DNA from: an uncultured Parabacteroides sp.
GTDB taxonomy: Bacteria > Bacteroidota > Bacteroidia > Bacteroidales > Tannerellaceae
Reading direction: 5' to 3'
Length of the DNA: 64,000 bases
Assembly (NCBI GenBank): GCA_910577325.1
Contig: CAJTMR010000012.1
Location: 1 to 64,000, forward strand
The notes beneath the pieces are model-generated. The model was not told the origin of the DNA, made no database searches, and saw nothing but the letters and a program-made list of their open reading frames with translations. The translations under genes and the position numbers were made by a program. Below are positions 1-9,050 of the stretch, one piece after another; position 1 is the stretch's first letter, and each line of letters opens with the position of its first letter.

Positions 1-57
1 TTCTATTTATTAGGCAATTATAAGATAGCGGTTTTTATAGTGACGAAGTCAGGAGAC

Positions 58-110
58 ATATGTTCGATTAGCATTTGGAAACGTCTCTTTTACCGAAAAA
101 ACGAACATAT
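58..110. repeat. Inverted repeat in the leading intergenic stretch
   Basis: Nine-base arms ATATGTTCG (58-66) and CGAACATAT (102-110) are exact reverse complements about 35 bases apart. They lie in the 226-base gap before the flavin reductase gene, which otherwise holds nothing I recognise. Too widely spaced for a simple terminator; it could be a spaced operator or chance. Confidence 0.3.
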
Positions 111-226
111 AATTTCACAAACACCCTCATGTCGCCGCCTTATCTTATACATTTGGATGGGGCGGTAACATGGGGGTGTGTATGTCAGGCCATAGAAATC
201 GCCTGGTTACAGATATTTTTACTTGT

Positions 227-796
227 TCAAACCTTCTTTTTTTTGACCGACCAGCCGAACTTGCCGACAAAGTCGCCCAATCCGTAATATTTGCCATGCG
301 AATAAGCCAGCAGGTCGGCGCGTTGCATATCGAAGGCCCCTGTTTCCGGGTCCAGATATTTGTCGTCGGCCTGCACGTTTACCACGTCGGCGATAAACAT
401 GTCATGGCTGCCCAATCCTATTACTTCTTTTACCCGGCATTCGATGCAGAGCGGGCACTCTTCGATGATCGGGGCACTTACGACCGAGGCTTTTCCCGGC
501 GTCAACTTCATCTCCTCAAACTTGGCATGGTCTTTTCCCGAGTTGACACCGCACCAGTCGGTTGCATATGCCACTTGGCGGGTTGTCAAGTTGATCACAA
601 ATTCCATGTTTTTTTTTAAGATAGGATAGGAGTGGCGCTCCGGTCGGACGGATATATAACACATCGGCGGGTTGGTACATATCGTACCTACCCACGCGAC
701 AGTTATAATATTGTATTCCGAAGGCTCGGAGCCGCAACTAACCATTGCTGCGGGCAGCGGATAGATCATCGTGCCGGGCTTCCAGTCATGCTTCAT
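227..796 (-). CDS. Flavin reductase family protein (flavoredoxin-like)
   Basis: A 189-residue protein of the flavin reductase-like split-barrel family that binds FMN; relatives reduce flavin with NAD(P)H or act as flavoredoxins in the cytoplasm. The family pattern is clear: an N-terminal PLPAAMVSCG segment that opens the barrel, the NIITVAWVG stretch, a TNPPMCYISVRPERHSY segment and the conserved GSHDMFIADVV strand near residue 130. The C terminus ends in a lysine run. It is the last gene of a minus-strand group, only six bases downstream of pyrI, so it is probably cotranscribed with pyrBI. Nothing in the sequence shows a direct role in pyrimidine synthesis. The family is well supported; the substrate is unknown. 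Confidence 0.85.
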   Translation of the reverse strand: MKHDWKPGTMIYPLPAAMVSCGSEPSEYNIITVAWVGTICTNPPMCYISVRPERHSYPILKKNMEFVINLTTRQVAYATDWCGVNSGKDHAKFEEMKLTPGKASVVSAPIIEECPLCIECRVKEVIGLGSHDMFIADVVNVQADDKYLDPETGAFDMQRADLLAYSHGKYYGLGDFVGKFGWSVKKKKV

Positions 797-802
797 ATCA
801 GA

Positions 803-1267
803 TCATTTTACGATGATGTCTTCTTTGTTGATCTTGCGTTCGCAATAATGGCATCTGATCGTACCTTTCTCTTTGTTGATTACATCGAAACGGGTCGGCA
901 TCGGTTCATTATTGGTAATGCATTTCGGATTGTTGCATTTTACGAGCCCTACGAGTTCGTCCGGTAAGATAACGGTCTTTTTCTCCACCACTTCGTAGTC
1001 GCGGATGATGTTCAGGATCACGTTCGGGGCGATTAGGGCGATACGGTTGATCTCTTCGTCACAGAAGAACTTGTCGGAGATCTTGATCACACCTTTGTAG
1101 CCCATTTTATTGCTGTGGAAATTGTTGCCGATCGTAATCGTATTGTCCATGTTTTCCAGTCCCAGTAATTTGGCTACTTTAAACAATTGGCTGGGGGGAA
1201 TATGATCGATGGCAGTTCCGTTTTCTAAAGCGGCGACCTGCAATTCTTTTTTCTTTTCTGTTGACAT
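803..1267 (-). CDS. pyrI: Aspartate carbamoyltransferase regulatory chain
   Basis: At 154 residues it has the usual length of PyrI. This subunit binds nucleotide effectors and couples them to the PyrB trimers, the enzyme that commits carbamoyl phosphate and aspartate to pyrimidine synthesis. The N-terminal allosteric domain includes the AIDHIPPSQLFKVAKLL segment. The C-terminal zinc domain has four cysteines in the expected CxxxxC...CxxC arrangement (CNNPKC, then CHYC about 20 residues later). The gene lies 56 bases after pyrB, and the gap carries a short tandem repeat. The start ATG at 1267 is the only sensible one. Confidence 0.97.
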   Translation of the reverse strand: MSTEKKKELQVAALENGTAIDHIPPSQLFKVAKLLGLENMDNTITIGNNFHSNKMGYKGVIKISDKFFCDEEINRIALIAPNVILNIIRDYEVVEKKTVILPDELVGLVKCNNPKCITNNEPMPTRFDVINKEKGTIRCHYCERKINKEDIIVK

Positions 1268-1272
1268 AACTT

Positions 1273-1300
1273 TTGATGATTGAAAATTGATGATTGAAAG
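1273..1300. repeat. Two-unit 14-bp tandem repeat in the pyrB-pyrI gap
   Basis: TTGATGATTGAAAA (1273-1286) is followed directly by TTGATGATTGAAAG (1287-1300) and then a partial third unit, TTGAAAATC. The repeat fills most of the 56-base intercistronic gap. It looks like replication slippage in AT-rich spacer DNA; a similar TTGAA-rich spacer occurs near 37930-37960. Confidence 0.6.
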
Positions 1301-1323
1301 TTGAAAATCAGGAAACGGAATTC

Positions 1324-2244
1324 TTAATCTTCAACGGGAATGCCCAACACTTCGCAGATGATGGCTTGGCGGGCGAACAGTCCGTTGCGTGCCTGCTGGA
1401 TATAGTAGGCTTTCGGATTATCGTCCACATCATAAGCGATTTCGTTCACACGAGGTAGCGGATGCAGGATACGCAGGTTATCGCGGCTGTTTTTCAGCAT
1501 GTCATTCTTTAGGATATAGACATTCTTCACACGTTCGTATTCTTCCAGGTCGGTGAAACGTTCGCGTTGCACACGGGTCATGTACAGGATATCTGTCTGG
1601 TTGATGATCTCTTCCGTAAATTCGGTATGTTCGTTGTATTTGATACCGTGTTTGTCGCAGAAGTTCTTTTGCTCGTCCGGCATGCGGAGTTCGTTCGGTG
1701 CGATGAAGTTGAATGTCGGGTTGAAATGGGACATGCCTACTATCAGCGAGTGTACGGTACGTCCGTATTTCAGATCGCCAACCATCGTGATGTTGAGATC
1801 GGTCAGTTTGCCTTGTGTCTTTTGAATGGAATAGAGATCCAGCATGGTTTGGGATGGATGCTGGTTTGCTCCGTCGCCGGCATTGATGATAGGCACGTCC
1901 GTGACCTCCGAGGCATAACGGGCGGCGCCTTCCAGATGGTGGCGCATAATGATAAGATCGACGTAGTTGCTTACCATCAGGATGGTATCTTTCAGTGTTT
2001 CGCCTTTGGATGAACTGGTCGTGGAGGCATCGGAGAAACCGATCACACGGCCGCCTAACCGGTTCACCGCAGTTTCGAAACTCAGACGGGTACGGGTGGA
2101 AGGTTCGAAGAACAAGGTCGCAGCTACTTTCCCTTCCAGCACTTTACGGTTCGGATTTGTTTCAAACTTCCTGGCGTTATCCAGAATACGAAGTATGTCC
2201 TCTTTGGAACATTGATCGATAGAAACTAAACTTTTACTTTTCAT
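1324..2244 (-). CDS. pyrB: Aspartate carbamoyltransferase catalytic chain
   Basis: At 306 residues it matches the family length. It catalyses carbamoyl phosphate plus L-aspartate to N-carbamoyl-L-aspartate, the committed step of pyrimidine synthesis. Visible motifs are the carbamoyl-phosphate loop STRTRLSFE, the SSSKGETLKDT loop, HPSQTMLDLYS and the HPLPRVNEI segment near residue 265. It is the first gene of the pyrB-pyrI-flavin reductase group. A minus-strand TATCTTTG element about 100 bases upstream is a likely promoter, leaving an untranslated leader of roughly 95 bases. I saw no attenuator with a uridine run in that leader. Confidence 0.98.
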   Translation of the reverse strand: MKSKSLVSIDQCSKEDILRILDNARKFETNPNRKVLEGKVAATLFFEPSTRTRLSFETAVNRLGGRVIGFSDASTTSSSKGETLKDTILMVSNYVDLIIMRHHLEGAARYASEVTDVPIINAGDGANQHPSQTMLDLYSIQKTQGKLTDLNITMVGDLKYGRTVHSLIVGMSHFNPTFNFIAPNELRMPDEQKNFCDKHGIKYNEHTEFTEEIINQTDILYMTRVQRERFTDLEEYERVKNVYILKNDMLKNSRDNLRILHPLPRVNEIAYDVDDNPKAYYIQQARNGLFARQAIICEVLGIPVED

Positions 2245-2345
2245 TTATATGTTGTAATATGTTTATTGTCAGTCTCTTGTTTCTGTGTTCAATGGCTTTT
2301 GTGAAATATTAGTCATTGATTCAGATATATATGTTTCTCGTCTGG

Positions 2346-2353
2346 CAAAGATA
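2346..2353 (-). promoter_or_regulatory. Promoter -7 element for the pyrBI operon
   Basis: On the minus strand this reads TATCTTTG, an exact match to the Bacteroidetes -7 consensus TAnnTTTG. No clear TTTG -33 box was found at the expected distance. It implies a leader of about 95 bases before pyrB. Confidence 0.55.
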
Positions 2354-2456
2354 AGTTTTTCTATACGATATTGTAACGAGTGATTAAAGAAATGTGTTGA
2401 GATTTTTAGGGATTAGTGAAACCGGCATATCATTATGCCAGCCGGTACTTGATTTT

Positions 2457-3803
2457 TTATATGCCTATCCCCCGTTGATTTTTTGCTAAACCGTAATAAG
2501 TGATACCGGCTAAGTCGGCTAAGAACCAACCGATAGGAATAGACCACCAGATACCGGTGACCCCGATAGAAGGAATGGATGCCAACCAATAAGAAAGAAC
2601 GACACGCGTACCTAAAGACAGAATGGTAAGAACGACGGATATTCCCGGCATACGGATGGCACGGTAATAACCATAAAGGAGGAACAAGATCCCGATGCCG
2701 AAATAAAAAGTCCCTTCGATACGCAAGTACTCTGCTCCGATGCGAAGTATTTCAGCCTCATCCGGACGGACGAAAATAAGCATCAACGGCTTGGCAAAAA
2801 AGAAAACCGATAGTGAGACGATAAGGGAAAAGACGATTGTTATAAGAAAGGCGCAACGTATTCCTTGGTGGATGCGTTCCCCTTTCCCCGCCCCGAAATT
2901 TTGGGCAACAAAAGTGGAAAAGGCATTTCCGAATTCTTGAACGGGCATATAGGCGAAAGAGTCGATCTTGATGGCTGCGGCGAATGCGGCCATGACGGCC
3001 ATGCCAAAGCTGTTTACCAACCCTTGTACCATCAATATGCCGAAGTTCATCACGGATTGTTGGATGCAGGTCAGTGTGGAGAAGGAGGTGATTTCTTTCA
3101 GGCAGGAACGGTCGAAGCGCATATCCTCCCAGTGTAACCGCAGTTCGGGACGGTTTTTGTAAGTATGTAGTAAGATCCCGGATGCAGCGGTTCCTTGTGC
3201 AATAACCGTCGCGATCGCTGTTCCTTCGATCCCCAGGTCCAGAACGAGGATAAGGAACAAATCAAGTCCGATGTTCAAGACGACTGATATGGCCAGAAAC
3301 CATAAAGGGGTCACGGAATCGCCTACGGCGCGGAGCAATGCTGCATAAAAATTATACAGGAAAGTAAAGGCTATTCCTTGGAAAATGATCCATAGATAGC
3401 TACGCATCAACGAATAAACATCATGGGGAACTTGTAACCACCGTAAAATCGGATCGATCCATAGGAATACGGCTACATTCAACAATACGGTCACTGTGCC
3501 GATCAGCAGGAAAGAAACATAGATGCTACGTCTCAGGGCAGGCAAGTTGCCGGCTCCATATAGTAATGAGAAAACCGTACCGCTTCCCATTGACAACCCC
3601 AACAGGATAGAGGTTAGAAAGATCATCAAGGTATAGGCGGAACCGACCGCGGCCAACGCATTTGCACCGATACATTGTCCCACGATCAGCGTATCGGCTA
3701 TGTTATAACATTGTTGCAAAAGCGATCCTGCCAGCATCGGCAATGTGAATTGTAGCAGGGTGGAGGTTATGTTTCCTTGGGTAAGGTTGCCTTTTCGTAA
3801 CAT
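2457..3803 (-). CDS. MATE family multidrug or toxin exporter
   Basis: A 448-residue, strongly hydrophobic protein with about twelve predicted membrane segments, typical of MATE Na+ or H+ antiporters in the inner membrane. Family signs include the N-terminal LPMLAGSLLQQCYNIADTLI segment (residues about 20-39) and its internal echo in the second half around the GTFYFGIGILFLLYGYYRA stretch. The substrate cannot be told from sequence. It stands alone on the minus strand, with its own -7 element about 40 bases upstream. A weak dyad (GGCATA/TATGCC at 2424-2439) lies just downstream, without a clear uridine tract. Confidence 0.93.
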   Translation of the reverse strand: MLRKGNLTQGNITSTLLQFTLPMLAGSLLQQCYNIADTLIVGQCIGANALAAVGSAYTLMIFLTSILLGLSMGSGTVFSLLYGAGNLPALRRSIYVSFLLIGTVTVLLNVAVFLWIDPILRWLQVPHDVYSLMRSYLWIIFQGIAFTFLYNFYAALLRAVGDSVTPLWFLAISVVLNIGLDLFLILVLDLGIEGTAIATVIAQGTAASGILLHTYKNRPELRLHWEDMRFDRSCLKEITSFSTLTCIQQSVMNFGILMVQGLVNSFGMAVMAAFAAAIKIDSFAYMPVQEFGNAFSTFVAQNFGAGKGERIHQGIRCAFLITIVFSLIVSLSVFFFAKPLMLIFVRPDEAEILRIGAEYLRIEGTFYFGIGILFLLYGYYRAIRMPGISVVLTILSLGTRVVLSYWLASIPSIGVTGIWWSIPIGWFLADLAGITYYGLAKNQRGIGI

Positions 3804-3842
3804 TATCAGCTCTTTTTATCCGTATGATTTTGTATGAGTTTG

Positions 3843-3850
3843 CAAAAATA
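3843..3850 (-). promoter_or_regulatory. Promoter -7 element for the MATE gene
   Basis: Minus-strand TATTTTTG matches TAnnTTTG and sits about 40 bases before the ATG at 3803. Confidence 0.5.
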
Positions 3851-3935
3851 CGAATTTAATCAAATAACCATTCCTTCGGATCTCCGTAACTCTGTGGGAA
3901 TGATATCGAGCTTTTGTCTTTTGCAGGACAAATCT

Positions 3936-4883
3936 CTAATCGAGCATCAAGCTCATATAAGCCTCCCGGTTCTGATAGCCGAGTAGCAGGCGGGTGAGCG
4001 ATTGAGTGTCCATTTCTTTCAGTTTGCCGATGTTCGGACTTGAGTTTTCGTGCGTGGAAACCCAATGATGGATGAGACGGTCCCGGTCCAAAACACGTGC
4101 CATGCCCAAAGGGGAAGTTCCTCGTCCGGTGGAAGGAGTACGATAGACGGCTTTTTCCGTTTTACTCAGTGTTGTCGCTTCCTGCAATAGCAGGTTTTTG
4201 GTGTGGTTGTTATCGTACATCAGTTCTTTGACATGGATATGATTGCCGGTCGGATAGAAAAAAATCATGCCGATCGGTTTGTTCTGGATATTCAAGGCTG
4301 CCAACATTTGTCCGCCAGAGATCTGCAAGTCACGCAGGATGGTGACGAAATTATCGTAATCATGCAGTACATAACAGGTACGTTCCCGCTGTTTTTTATT
4401 AAAAAAATTATAGAGTGATTTCGTCGAAAGGGCTTTGGATGGGACAACCAGAACATTTTGTTCCTTGGCTGTTTCATAAGATCGAATATATGTTTCTTCC
4501 GAATAGTCGAAAACCTCCGTGTAACCCAGATCGCGGTAATAATCGAACAGCCACGGGGCGGCTGGGATAATGACCGTCAAGGCTACTCTCCGGTTTTTCA
4601 TAACCTCGAAGGCTTTCTGTATCAGTTGTCGCATAAGCCCCTGGCCACGTTCAGAAGGTAGGGTACAGGCTCCGTATATGTAATTCACATCTATTTCTGT
4701 TCCATGGTAAGTCATGGTATACGGAAGCATTTGAAGGGCGGAAACGATCTTTCCGTTTTTTTCTATACACAGGGCATTTTCCTTTTTATAAACGTGGTCG
4801 AAGAATAGTTCGACAAATTCTTCACTGTCGTTAAAAGATGTATGCCACAGGTCGATCAGTTGAGGCTTGTTGTTATCCATCAT
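3936..4883 (-). CDS. GNAT family N-acetyltransferase
   Basis: A 315-residue cytoplasmic protein whose N-terminal half is a GNAT acetyltransferase domain: the acetyl-CoA pyrophosphate loop reads PSERGQGLMRQLI near residue 99, followed by the AAPWLFDYYRDLGYTEVFDY segment typical of motif B. The C-terminal half, with a second mixed alpha/beta region, resembles the two-domain Eis-like layout, though I would not insist on this. The start codon follows directly on the stop of the DUF2156 gene (TGA then ATG with no gap), so the two are translationally coupled and probably act together. The substrate is unknown. Confidence 0.85.
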   Translation of the reverse strand: MMDNNKPQLIDLWHTSFNDSEEFVELFFDHVYKKENALCIEKNGKIVSALQMLPYTMTYHGTEIDVNYIYGACTLPSERGQGLMRQLIQKAFEVMKNRRVALTVIIPAAPWLFDYYRDLGYTEVFDYSEETYIRSYETAKEQNVLVVPSKALSTKSLYNFFNKKQRERTCYVLHDYDNFVTILRDLQISGGQMLAALNIQNKPIGMIFFYPTGNHIHVKELMYDNNHTKNLLLQEATTLSKTEKAVYRTPSTGRGTSPLGMARVLDRDRLIHHWVSTHENSSPNIGKLKEMDTQSLTRLLLGYQNREAYMSLMLD

Positions 4884-5798
4884 TCAGTATTGTTTTATAG
4901 GTTTCTTTATTGCTGCGGATTTTTCCAATAAGATGAACGGGTTATACGAAAGTTTTGCCTGACGCAGGCCGGAGATTCCCAAGTCTTCCTCTCGGTTCAA
5001 ATATATATATTTCTCCGGAAGGTGGGAGGCGAATTCCTTGTTGATAACGGCATAAGCACCCTCATAGTCCACATTTGCCTTTTCGACATGGACTCCGAAA
5101 GTATTGTGGTTGATCGGGGCGCCGAAAGTGAAAGCGACAATTTGACGGTCTACGCAAATGGCTCCCCCTATAAGGCCCAATTTGTCGTAATGGTGCAAAG
5201 AATAGATTATGGAACGACGTTCGTCGTTTAGATCCTCTTCGTCGTTATCTTTTCGGTTGCTCTTGTACCATTTGTATTCGAGCTTGAGACATTCGGGAAC
5301 CAGCTCCGATGTGATAGGAATATATTTGTAGGCATATTTTTTATTGAAGTTGTTGATATGGTTGCGTTTCGCCTGGTATTTTTTCCCCTTCAGGGTTGCC
5401 AGATCTTCACGCAGGTAGATGTAATCGAAGTAATCCCGTTCGGGAATGTAGAAGAATCCGCCAGGGATTGCTTTTTCGAGTTCTTCTTTGGCATCGGGAG
5501 TGACGCCTAATATACAAAGCGGATGGCCCTGTTCGAGCGAGTCGCTTTCCAATAGCTTGATCGCTTGTGCCAGATCCCCTTGTCCGATGGGGGTCATATA
5601 GGCAACCCTTGTTTTATTTTCGATCCAGAAGCGGATCAGAAGGTTGTTGTCTACGATAGCAAATTCACTATCGTAGAGGAATCGCCAACTACAGATGTTG
5701 GTGAATGAATAATCGCAATTCTTATAATTGCTCGGCATCGTAAAGGACGTAATAATATCTTTGTCTTCGATTCCGATCGGTTTAAACGGTATCTTCAT
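4884..5798 (-). CDS. DUF2156 (phosphatidylglycerol lysyltransferase-like) protein
   Basis: A 304-residue protein with the DUF2156 fold, a tandem GNAT-like domain also found at the C terminus of MprF-type aminoacyl-phosphatidylglycerol synthases. Telling segments are CDYSFTNICSWRFLYD near residue 30, KRNHINNFNKKYAYKY near 145, and INKEFASHLPEKYIYLNREEDLG near 250 ending in LGISGLRQAKLSYNP. There is no membrane region, so this is not a complete MprF. Pairing with a GNAT gene is common in Bacteroidales, but the target is not known. The promoter at 5818-5825 leaves only about a dozen leader bases. Confidence 0.85.
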   Translation of the reverse strand: MKIPFKPIGIEDKDIITSFTMPSNYKNCDYSFTNICSWRFLYDSEFAIVDNNLLIRFWIENKTRVAYMTPIGQGDLAQAIKLLESDSLEQGHPLCILGVTPDAKEELEKAIPGGFFYIPERDYFDYIYLREDLATLKGKKYQAKRNHINNFNKKYAYKYIPITSELVPECLKLEYKWYKSNRKDNDEEDLNDERRSIIYSLHHYDKLGLIGGAICVDRQIVAFTFGAPINHNTFGVHVEKANVDYEGAYAVINKEFASHLPEKYIYLNREEDLGISGLRQAKLSYNPFILLEKSAAIKKPIKQY

Positions 5799-5817
5799 CT
5801 TTTTCTTTTTTGAAATA

Positions 5818-5825
5818 CAAATATA
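5818..5825 (-). promoter_or_regulatory. Promoter -7 element for the DUF2156-GNAT pair
   Basis: Minus-strand TATATTTG, an exact TAnnTTTG match, about 20 bases upstream of the start codon at 5798. Confidence 0.6.
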
Positions 5826-6050
5826 GAACTAATAAATATCTATGAATGTTTAGAAAGGGAATAATAATGACAATATGAAATTCATGTCGATGAGGATGGC
5901 AAATGCTGAAGTGATGAGGGTTGTCCAAAGGTTCTGTATGTATAATGCAAAAAAAGCGAAACGGCTAATTCATATTTGTTGGAAACAATTGGGTAAAAAG
6001 AAATGTTCCTTTAGTAGAAAATAAAAAGAAGAAAACGAAACTAATAAAAT

Positions 6051-7523
6051 ATGAAAGCAGATATAGGATTGATCGGGCTTGCCGTCATGGGTGAGAACCT
6101 TGCACTCAATATGGAAAACAAAGGTTTCACGGTTGCCGTGTATAACCGGAGCGTACCCGGTGAGGAAGGGGTTGTAGACCGTTTTGTCAGTGGTCGGGGG
6201 AAAGGTAAACATTTTGTCGGAACGCATTCTATTGAACAATTAGTCGGTTCGGTAAAAAGTCCCCGCATTATTATGATGATGGTCAAGGCGGGACGCCCCG
6301 TAGACGAGTTGATTACGCAATTGCTCCCTTTCCTTTCGCCGGGCGACGTGATAATTGATGGGGGTAATTCCGATTTCCATGATACGGAACGCCGTGTAAA
6401 GGAGTTGGAGGAAAAGGGGATCTATTTCGTCGGGACCGGAATTTCGGGAGGTGAGGAAGGTGCCTTGCACGGTCCGTCCGTAATGCCCGGAGGTTCGGTG
6501 AAGGCCTGGCCGCTGGTAAAAGGCATCTTGCAGGGGATTTCCGCCAAGTTGGATGACGGTTCCCCTTGCTGTGAATGGATAGGAGCAGGAGGAGCAGGCC
6601 ATTTTGTAAAAATGGTGCACAATGGTATTGAATATGGTGATATGCAGCTTATTTCCGAAGCCTATTCGCTGTTGAAAAACAGGAAAGGGTTGGACAATGA
6701 TGCGATGGCTGTCGTTTTTGATGAATGGAACAGAGGGGAGCTGGATAGTTTTCTGATCGAGATAACTGCCAATATACTACGTTTCCGGGACGAGGATGGA
6801 AAACCATTGCTCGACAAAATATTGGATGTTGCCGGACAGAAAGGAACCGGTAAATGGAGCGCGGTTACGGCAATGGACAGGAACGATCCGCTGACACTTA
6901 TTACGGAAGCGGTTTACGCCCGCCTACTTTCGGCTTTGTATTCAGAGCGGACAAAAGCGGCAAGTCTTTATAGTGGAGAGTTGAGTGTTGAACGTAGAAA
7001 GCGGATTGATAACTCTCAACTTTCAACCGACGATGTTCGTCAGGCGTTATACGCGGCCAAGCTGGTTTCTTATGCACAAGGATTCTCCTTACTTCGCCGT
7101 GCTTCCGAGTATTATGGCTGGGATTTGGATTTTGGGACGATTGCTCATATCTGGCGTAAGGGATGTATCATCCGTTCCGCCTTTCTGCAAAAAGTCACGG
7201 AGGCATACCGAAAAGACCCGGACTTGGAAAACCTGCTTTTCGATGATTTTTTCCGTAGCAAGATACGGGCTGCCCTTTCCTCTTGGCGCCGGATTGTCGC
7301 AGAAGGTGCGTTGAGCGGGGTCGCTCTGCCTGCCATGAGTTCGGCCTTAAGCTATTTCGATGGCCTGTGCACATTGCATTCGGCTGCGAATATGATTCAG
7401 GCGCAACGTGATTATTTCGGTGCCCATACTTACGAACGTACCGATTGTGAACGGGGCCGTTTCTTCCATACCGATTGGACCGGAGAAGGTGGTAACACGG
7501 TTTCGGGAACGTATAGCGTCTGA
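6051..7523 (+). CDS. gnd: 6-phosphogluconate dehydrogenase, decarboxylating
   Basis: A 490-residue cytoplasmic enzyme that oxidatively decarboxylates 6-phosphogluconate to ribulose 5-phosphate with NADP+ (or NAD+). The N-terminal Rossmann motif reads GLAVMGENLALNM (residues 8-20); further marks are IIDGGNSDFHDT near 100, GISGGEEGALHGPSVMPGG near 129 and the catalytic KMVHNGIEYGDMQ near 187. The length suits the long homodimeric form. It heads a plus-strand cluster with zwf and pgl, so all three steps of the oxidative pentose phosphate branch are together, though the gene order is the reverse of the pathway. The 250 bases upstream hold no convincing promoter. Confidence 0.98.
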   Translation: MKADIGLIGLAVMGENLALNMENKGFTVAVYNRSVPGEEGVVDRFVSGRGKGKHFVGTHSIEQLVGSVKSPRIIMMMVKAGRPVDELITQLLPFLSPGDVIIDGGNSDFHDTERRVKELEEKGIYFVGTGISGGEEGALHGPSVMPGGSVKAWPLVKGILQGISAKLDDGSPCCEWIGAGGAGHFVKMVHNGIEYGDMQLISEAYSLLKNRKGLDNDAMAVVFDEWNRGELDSFLIEITANILRFRDEDGKPLLDKILDVAGQKGTGKWSAVTAMDRNDPLTLITEAVYARLLSALYSERTKAASLYSGELSVERRKRIDNSQLSTDDVRQALYAAKLVSYAQGFSLLRRASEYYGWDLDFGTIAHIWRKGCIIRSAFLQKVTEAYRKDPDLENLLFDDFFRSKIRAALSSWRRIVAEGALSGVALPAMSSALSYFDGLCTLHSAANMIQAQRDYFGAHTYERTDCERGRFFHTDWTGEGGNTVSGTYSV

Positions 7524-7570
7524 GAACTCTGTCCTTACGGGTCTTGATATTCAATTTTATTAAAACAGCA

Positions 7571-9040
7571 ATGAAAACAGCAGTCAATCAATTATTAGTT
7601 ATATTTGGAGCTTCCGGCGACTTGACAGGGCGGAAACTCCTCCCTTCGCTCTATGAACTCCATGTTCGGAAATTATTGCCGGAACGTTTCTGCATCTTGG
7701 GGGCGGCTCGTACGGAATATTCCGACGATGAATACCGTGTTTTCGAAAAAGTACATATTCGGGAATCCTTAAAAAACAAAGAGGTGGATGATGCCGAACT
7801 GGATAGTTTCCTTCTCCGCGTCTTTTATCTTGCGTTCGATTCGACCGATTCCGCCGAGTACTATAAACTGAAAGATCGTATCTACCGGTTACGACAAGAG
7901 TGGCAATTGCCGGATAACATCATTTATTATCTGGCAACGCCGCCGGTGATGTATGAACTGATTCCGGCATGTTTAAAAGAAAACGGGATGAATGTTGCTG
8001 AAAGCGTGGATGGCTGGCGCCGGGTGATTGTAGAGAAACCTTTTGGTACGAGTCTTGAATCGGCTGAGCATCTGAACAAACATCTCATCCATATTTTTGA
8101 GGAGAAGGAAATTTACCGTATCGACCATTATTTGGGGAAAGAGACTGTGCAGAACATCTTGGTGCTCCGTTTTTCTAACGGCATATTCGAACCGTTATGG
8201 AACCGTAATTATATTGATTCGATCGAGATCTGCGCTTCCGAAACGCTTGGCGTGGAGAATCGAGGGAAATATTATGACGGGGCGGGAGCTTTACGCGACA
8301 TGGTTCAGAACCATCTGATGCAACTGATGGCCTTTACGGCGATGGAGTCACCTTCGCTGTTCGACCCCGAACCTATACGCGATGAGATCGTGAAAGTATT
8401 CCGTGCCTTGAGACCTTATAAGACGCATGATATGGACAACCTGATAGTACGTGGGCAATACGACGGCTATCAGGAAGAAAAGAACGTGGCATCCGATTCA
8501 ACGACGGAAACTTACGTCGCGATAAAGATGTTTATTGATAACTGGCGTTGGAGCGATGTCCCCTTCTATATCTTTACTGGCAAGAAATTACCGGAGAAGA
8601 GTTCGGAGATCGTCGTGAATTTCAAGTCTACCCCTCATCAACTCTTTGCCGGGCAATGTTCGGGAGGGTCCTGCAACAAATTGATTATCCGTATCCAACC
8701 GGACGAGAGCATCACGTTGAAATTCGGCCTGAAGATGCCGGGAGCCGGTTTTACGGTCAAGCAGGTGGGAATGGACTTCCGTTATGATTCGCTTTCGAAG
8801 AACTATCTGCCCGATGCCTATGAACGTTTATTGCTCGATGCCATGTTGGGCGATTCGACTTTGTATGCCCGTAGCGATGCTTTGGAGGCAAGCTGGCGAT
8901 TGATCGATCCGATCCTCCATCACTGGAAAGAAGAGGGAATGAGGAACCTGTTCTTCTATGCCCCCGGTGAAGATGGCCCGATCGAAAAGGCTAAGTTGGG
9001 GATGGAGCCGAAGGATTGCCTTTGCCAAAGTTGTCAATGA
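7571..9040 (+). CDS. zwf: Glucose-6-phosphate 1-dehydrogenase
   Basis: A 489-residue enzyme oxidising glucose 6-phosphate to 6-phosphogluconolactone with NADP+. The nucleotide-binding segment is VIFGASGDLTGRKLLPSLY near the N terminus, the substrate site is RIDHYLGKE near residue 180, and EKPFG precedes it. I place the start at the ATG at 7571, because it gives the standard family N terminus; an upstream frame opening at 7544 adds nine residues with no family match. The gene follows gnd by about 47 bases and precedes pgl by 10, so it is almost certainly in one operon. Confidence 0.97.
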   Translation: MKTAVNQLLVIFGASGDLTGRKLLPSLYELHVRKLLPERFCILGAARTEYSDDEYRVFEKVHIRESLKNKEVDDAELDSFLLRVFYLAFDSTDSAEYYKLKDRIYRLRQEWQLPDNIIYYLATPPVMYELIPACLKENGMNVAESVDGWRRVIVEKPFGTSLESAEHLNKHLIHIFEEKEIYRIDHYLGKETVQNILVLRFSNGIFEPLWNRNYIDSIEICASETLGVENRGKYYDGAGALRDMVQNHLMQLMAFTAMESPSLFDPEPIRDEIVKVFRALRPYKTHDMDNLIVRGQYDGYQEEKNVASDSTTETYVAIKMFIDNWRWSDVPFYIFTGKKLPEKSSEIVVNFKSTPHQLFAGQCSGGSCNKLIIRIQPDESITLKFGLKMPGAGFTVKQVGMDFRYDSLSKNYLPDAYERLLLDAMLGDSTLYARSDALEASWRLIDPILHHWKEEGMRNLFFYAPGEDGPIEKAKLGMEPKDCLCQSCQ

Positions 9041-9050
9041 TATAAAATAG

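Noticed and set aside
2421..2446. Dyad downstream of the MATE gene as a terminator
   Set aside because: Two competing short stems (ACCGGC/GCCGGT and GGCATA/TATGCC) cannot form together, and no uridine tract follows on the minus strand.
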